NCBI GenBank assembly: GCA_937910975.1
Contig: CALEMZ010000360.1
Location: 1 to 6,722, forward strand
Direction: 5' to 3'
DNA length: 6,722 bases
DNA from: an uncultured Pseudorhodobacter sp.
Lineage (GTDB): Bacteria > Pseudomonadota > Alphaproteobacteria > Rhodobacterales > Rhodobacteraceae
Below are positions 5,198 to 6,722 of this stretch, in pieces. Both the position numbers and the translations under genes were made by a program. Every line of letters begins with the position of its first letter. The stretch's first letter is position 1. The notes under the pieces are model-generated. The model saw only the letters and a program-made list of their open reading frames with translations. It was not told where the DNA came from and did not search any database.

Positions 5198-6349
5198 ATG
5201 GACAAGGGGCTTCTTTATTCGGGCATCGGACATATCGGCCTGATCCTGTGGGCGTTGATTGGTGGGGTTTTTGTCAGCCATGATGACTTGCCAGAGATCG
5301 CAGTGACGGAAGTGTCACTCATGACCAGCGCCGAGTTTGAGGCGATGCAAGCGGCGTCGCCCACGGCCCCGGCCCCGGAAGCTCCGCAGACCGATATTGC
5401 CACGCCCACGCCAAGCATCCCGGCGGAGGAACCGCCTGCGCCCACCCCGCAGGCCGACGCTCCGCAGGTGGTGACAACCCCGCCACTGCCCCGCCCCACG
5501 CCGGAGCCAATACCAGAAATCGCACCGGATGTGACCGAGACTGCGCCTTTGTCCGTGCCTCCAACCCTTGAAGAGCCAACTCCGCCTGCGCCAATGGCGG
5601 TGGATGAGCCGCCGGTTCTGGCCCCGACTGCGCTTACCCGCCCGCGCCCCAAGCCCGCGCAGCGCGTGGCGCCTGTGCCGACTGAGACCCCCGCGCCCGA
5701 TGCGGTGGTGGATGCCGCGCCGACCCCGGCTGTAACGCCCGAGGCCGCCCCGGATGCGCAGGTCGTGGAAGAGGAAAAGCCTGAAACTGCCCCGGAAGAG
5801 GCCGGAACCGAGCTTGCCACCGAGGCCAATAAGGCGGAGCCTTTGGCCCCGTCCAGTTCCGCGCGCCCCAAGGCGCGGCCTGCGCGCCGGGCAGAGACGG
5901 CCCCAACCGAGGCCCCAGTTGTTGCGGCCGCCGCTGATGTGCCGCGCGATGCGATTGCCGATGCTGTGGCCGCCGCCATGGCCGGGGCGTCCGCAAGCGT
6001 GGCCCCCGCAATAGCGCCTACTGGCCCGCCGATGACGGCAGGCGAAAAGGATGGGTTGCGCGTGGCGGTGCAGCAATGCTGGAACGTCGGCTCGCTTTCA
6101 TCCGAGGCCTTGCAGGTAACGGTAACAGTTGCCGTTGCGCTTGGTCAGGACGGCAAGCCAGACATCGGCTCTATCACCATGACAGAATTCACCGGAGGGT
6201 CCGAGGGTGCGGCGCGCCAAGCCTTTGAGGCGGGGCGGCGGGCGGTGATCTTGTGCGGTTCCAATGGTTTCAAACTTCCCCCTGAAAAATATGAACAGTG
6301 GCGTAACTTGGAACTTGTATTCAACCCGGAGAGAATGAGGATCAAATGA
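5198..6349 (+). CDS. tolA: TolA, periplasm-spanning energy transmitter of Tol-Pal
   Basis: A 383-residue protein with the three-part layout of TolA. Residues about 6-26 form an N-terminal membrane anchor with the S-x3-H half (S8, H12) of the motif that contacts TolQ/TolR. The distal Leu and Ser of the E. coli motif are not at the expected positions. Residues about 45-275 are a long low-complexity linker rich in Pro, Ala, Glu and Thr, with two Arg/Lys/Pro clusters (near 148-156 and 225-233), in place of the long Ala/Lys helix of E. coli. Residues about 279-383 are the C-terminal TolA/TonB-like domain that binds TolB and Pal partners. C294 and C353 are well placed for the disulfide known in this domain. 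ATG 5198 is preferred over the adjacent GTG 5195. The gene overlaps tolB by four bases (ATGA). Assignment rests on architecture and context more than on close similarity. Confidence 0.92.
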   Translation: MDKGLLYSGIGHIGLILWALIGGVFVSHDDLPEIAVTEVSLMTSAEFEAMQAASPTAPAPEAPQTDIATPTPSIPAEEPPAPTPQADAPQVVTTPPLPRPTPEPIPEIAPDVTETAPLSVPPTLEEPTPPAPMAVDEPPVLAPTALTRPRPKPAQRVAPVPTETPAPDAVVDAAPTPAVTPEAAPDAQVVEEEKPETAPEEAGTELATEANKAEPLAPSSSARPKARPARRAETAPTEAPVVAAAADVPRDAIADAVAAAMAGASASVAPAIAPTGPPMTAGEKDGLRVAVQQCWNVGSLSSEALQVTVTVAVALGQDGKPDIGSITMTEFTGGSEGAARQAFEAGRRAVILCGSNGFKLPPEKYEQWRNLELVFNPERMRIK

Positions 6350-6722
6350 CCTATCAGAGCCCCTTCGGCCTTTTGCTTGCTATTGGATTGATGTTTGGCG
6401 GCGCGTTTGGCGCCCCGGCAGTGGCACAAACCGGCCCCCTTCGGATCGAGATTGTCGAAGGTGTGATCGAGCCTTTGCCATTTGCGGTGCCTGATTTTGT
6501 GGTCGAGAACGCGGCGGCGGGCGAATATGCCCGCAATATCGCGCGCGTCATCGCCTCGGACCTTTCTGGAACCGGGCTTTTCCGTGAAATTCCGGCCAAT
6601 GCGCATGTCGGGCGGATCAGCAGTTTTGACGCGCCGGTGGCCTATGCCGATTGGAAAGCCGTCAACGCGCAGGCGCTGGTGACGGGCGCTGTTAGTGCCA
6701 GCAGCGACCGGATCGTAGTCAA
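6346..6722 (+). CDS. tolB: TolB, periplasmic Tol-Pal protein (5' part, runs off right edge)
   Basis: The first 125 codons of a gene cut by the window end. The ATG at 6346 overlaps the tolA TGA and has a TGAGG ribosome binding site five bases upstream. The N-terminus is a Sec signal peptide with a hydrophobic core at about residues 7-22 and an A-V-A site, giving likely cleavage after A27 and a mature protein beginning with Gln. The mature start L-R-I-E-I followed by a P-L-P-F-A-V-P-D-F stretch, and the D-L-x-x-T-G-L-F-R motif, are characteristic of the TolB N-terminal domain. The C-terminal beta-propeller that binds Pal lies beyond the window. In the family, the extreme mature N-terminus engages TolA and controls release from Pal. 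The overlap suggests translation coupled to tolA. Confidence 0.95.
   Translation, partial: MTYQSPFGLLLAIGLMFGGAFGAPAVAQTGPLRIEIVEGVIEPLPFAVPDFVVENAAAGEYARNIARVIASDLSGTGLFREIPANAHVGRISSFDAPVAYADWKAVNAQALVTGAVSASSDRIVV

Noticed and set aside
4139..5281. Long minus-strand open frame of 380 codons
   Set aside because: It lies antisense to tolQ and tolR, which are certain genes, and its translation is His/Gln/Arg-rich with no recognisable motif. It is a product of high GC content.
5215..6076. Two long minus-strand open frames (about 254 codons each) opposite tolA
   Set aside because: Both are low-complexity mirror images of the Pro/Ala-rich TolA linker (Gly/Ser/Ala-rich and Arg/Gly-rich), with no independent start signals.

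Overview
The window reads as a chromosomal segment of an alphaproteobacterium, most likely a member of the Rhodobacteraceae (Rhodobacterales). The grounds are high GC with strongly GC-biased third codon positions, the character of the RuvB, TolQ and TolR sequences, a TolA with a proline-rich rather than alanine/lysine-rich middle region, and the order ruvA-ruvB-(two uncharacterised genes)-ybgC-tolQ-tolR-tolA-tolB. All genes lie on the + strand. No mobile element, CRISPR array, tRNA or rRNA was seen.

Region 1 (1-1162) is the end of a ruv operon. It holds the last 42 codons of ruvA (domain III) and, three bases later, a complete ruvB. Together these encode the Holliday-junction branch-migration motor.

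Region 2 (1163-3339) begins with a short spacer containing a small GC hairpin, followed by two genes I cannot name. The first encodes a protein with a cytoplasmic repeat domain resembling a pentapeptide-type beta-helix and a C-terminal two-helix membrane module. It is interrupted by an apparent single-base deletion at about 2266, so it is annotated as a frameshifted gene (483 residues if restored). The second encodes an intact, soluble-looking 211-residue protein of unknown function and starts 11 bases after the first gene ends.

Region 3 (3340-6722) is the Tol-Pal cluster. ybgC (acyl-CoA thioesterase, GTG start with a strong ribosome binding site) is followed by a 145-base gap that carries a good sigma70-type promoter and a leader hairpin. 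Then come tightly packed tolQ, tolR, tolA and the start of tolB, with gaps of 3 and 9 bases and a 4-base ATGA overlap. TolQ and TolR form the proton-driven inner-membrane motor. TolA is the periplasm-spanning transmitter, and TolB is the periplasmic partner that exchanges with Pal at the outer membrane. tolB runs off the right edge; pal would be expected beyond it.

No obviously new biological system is encoded here. The least explained content is the pair of uncharacterised genes between ruvB and ybgC. The most concrete anomaly is the frameshift in the first of them.
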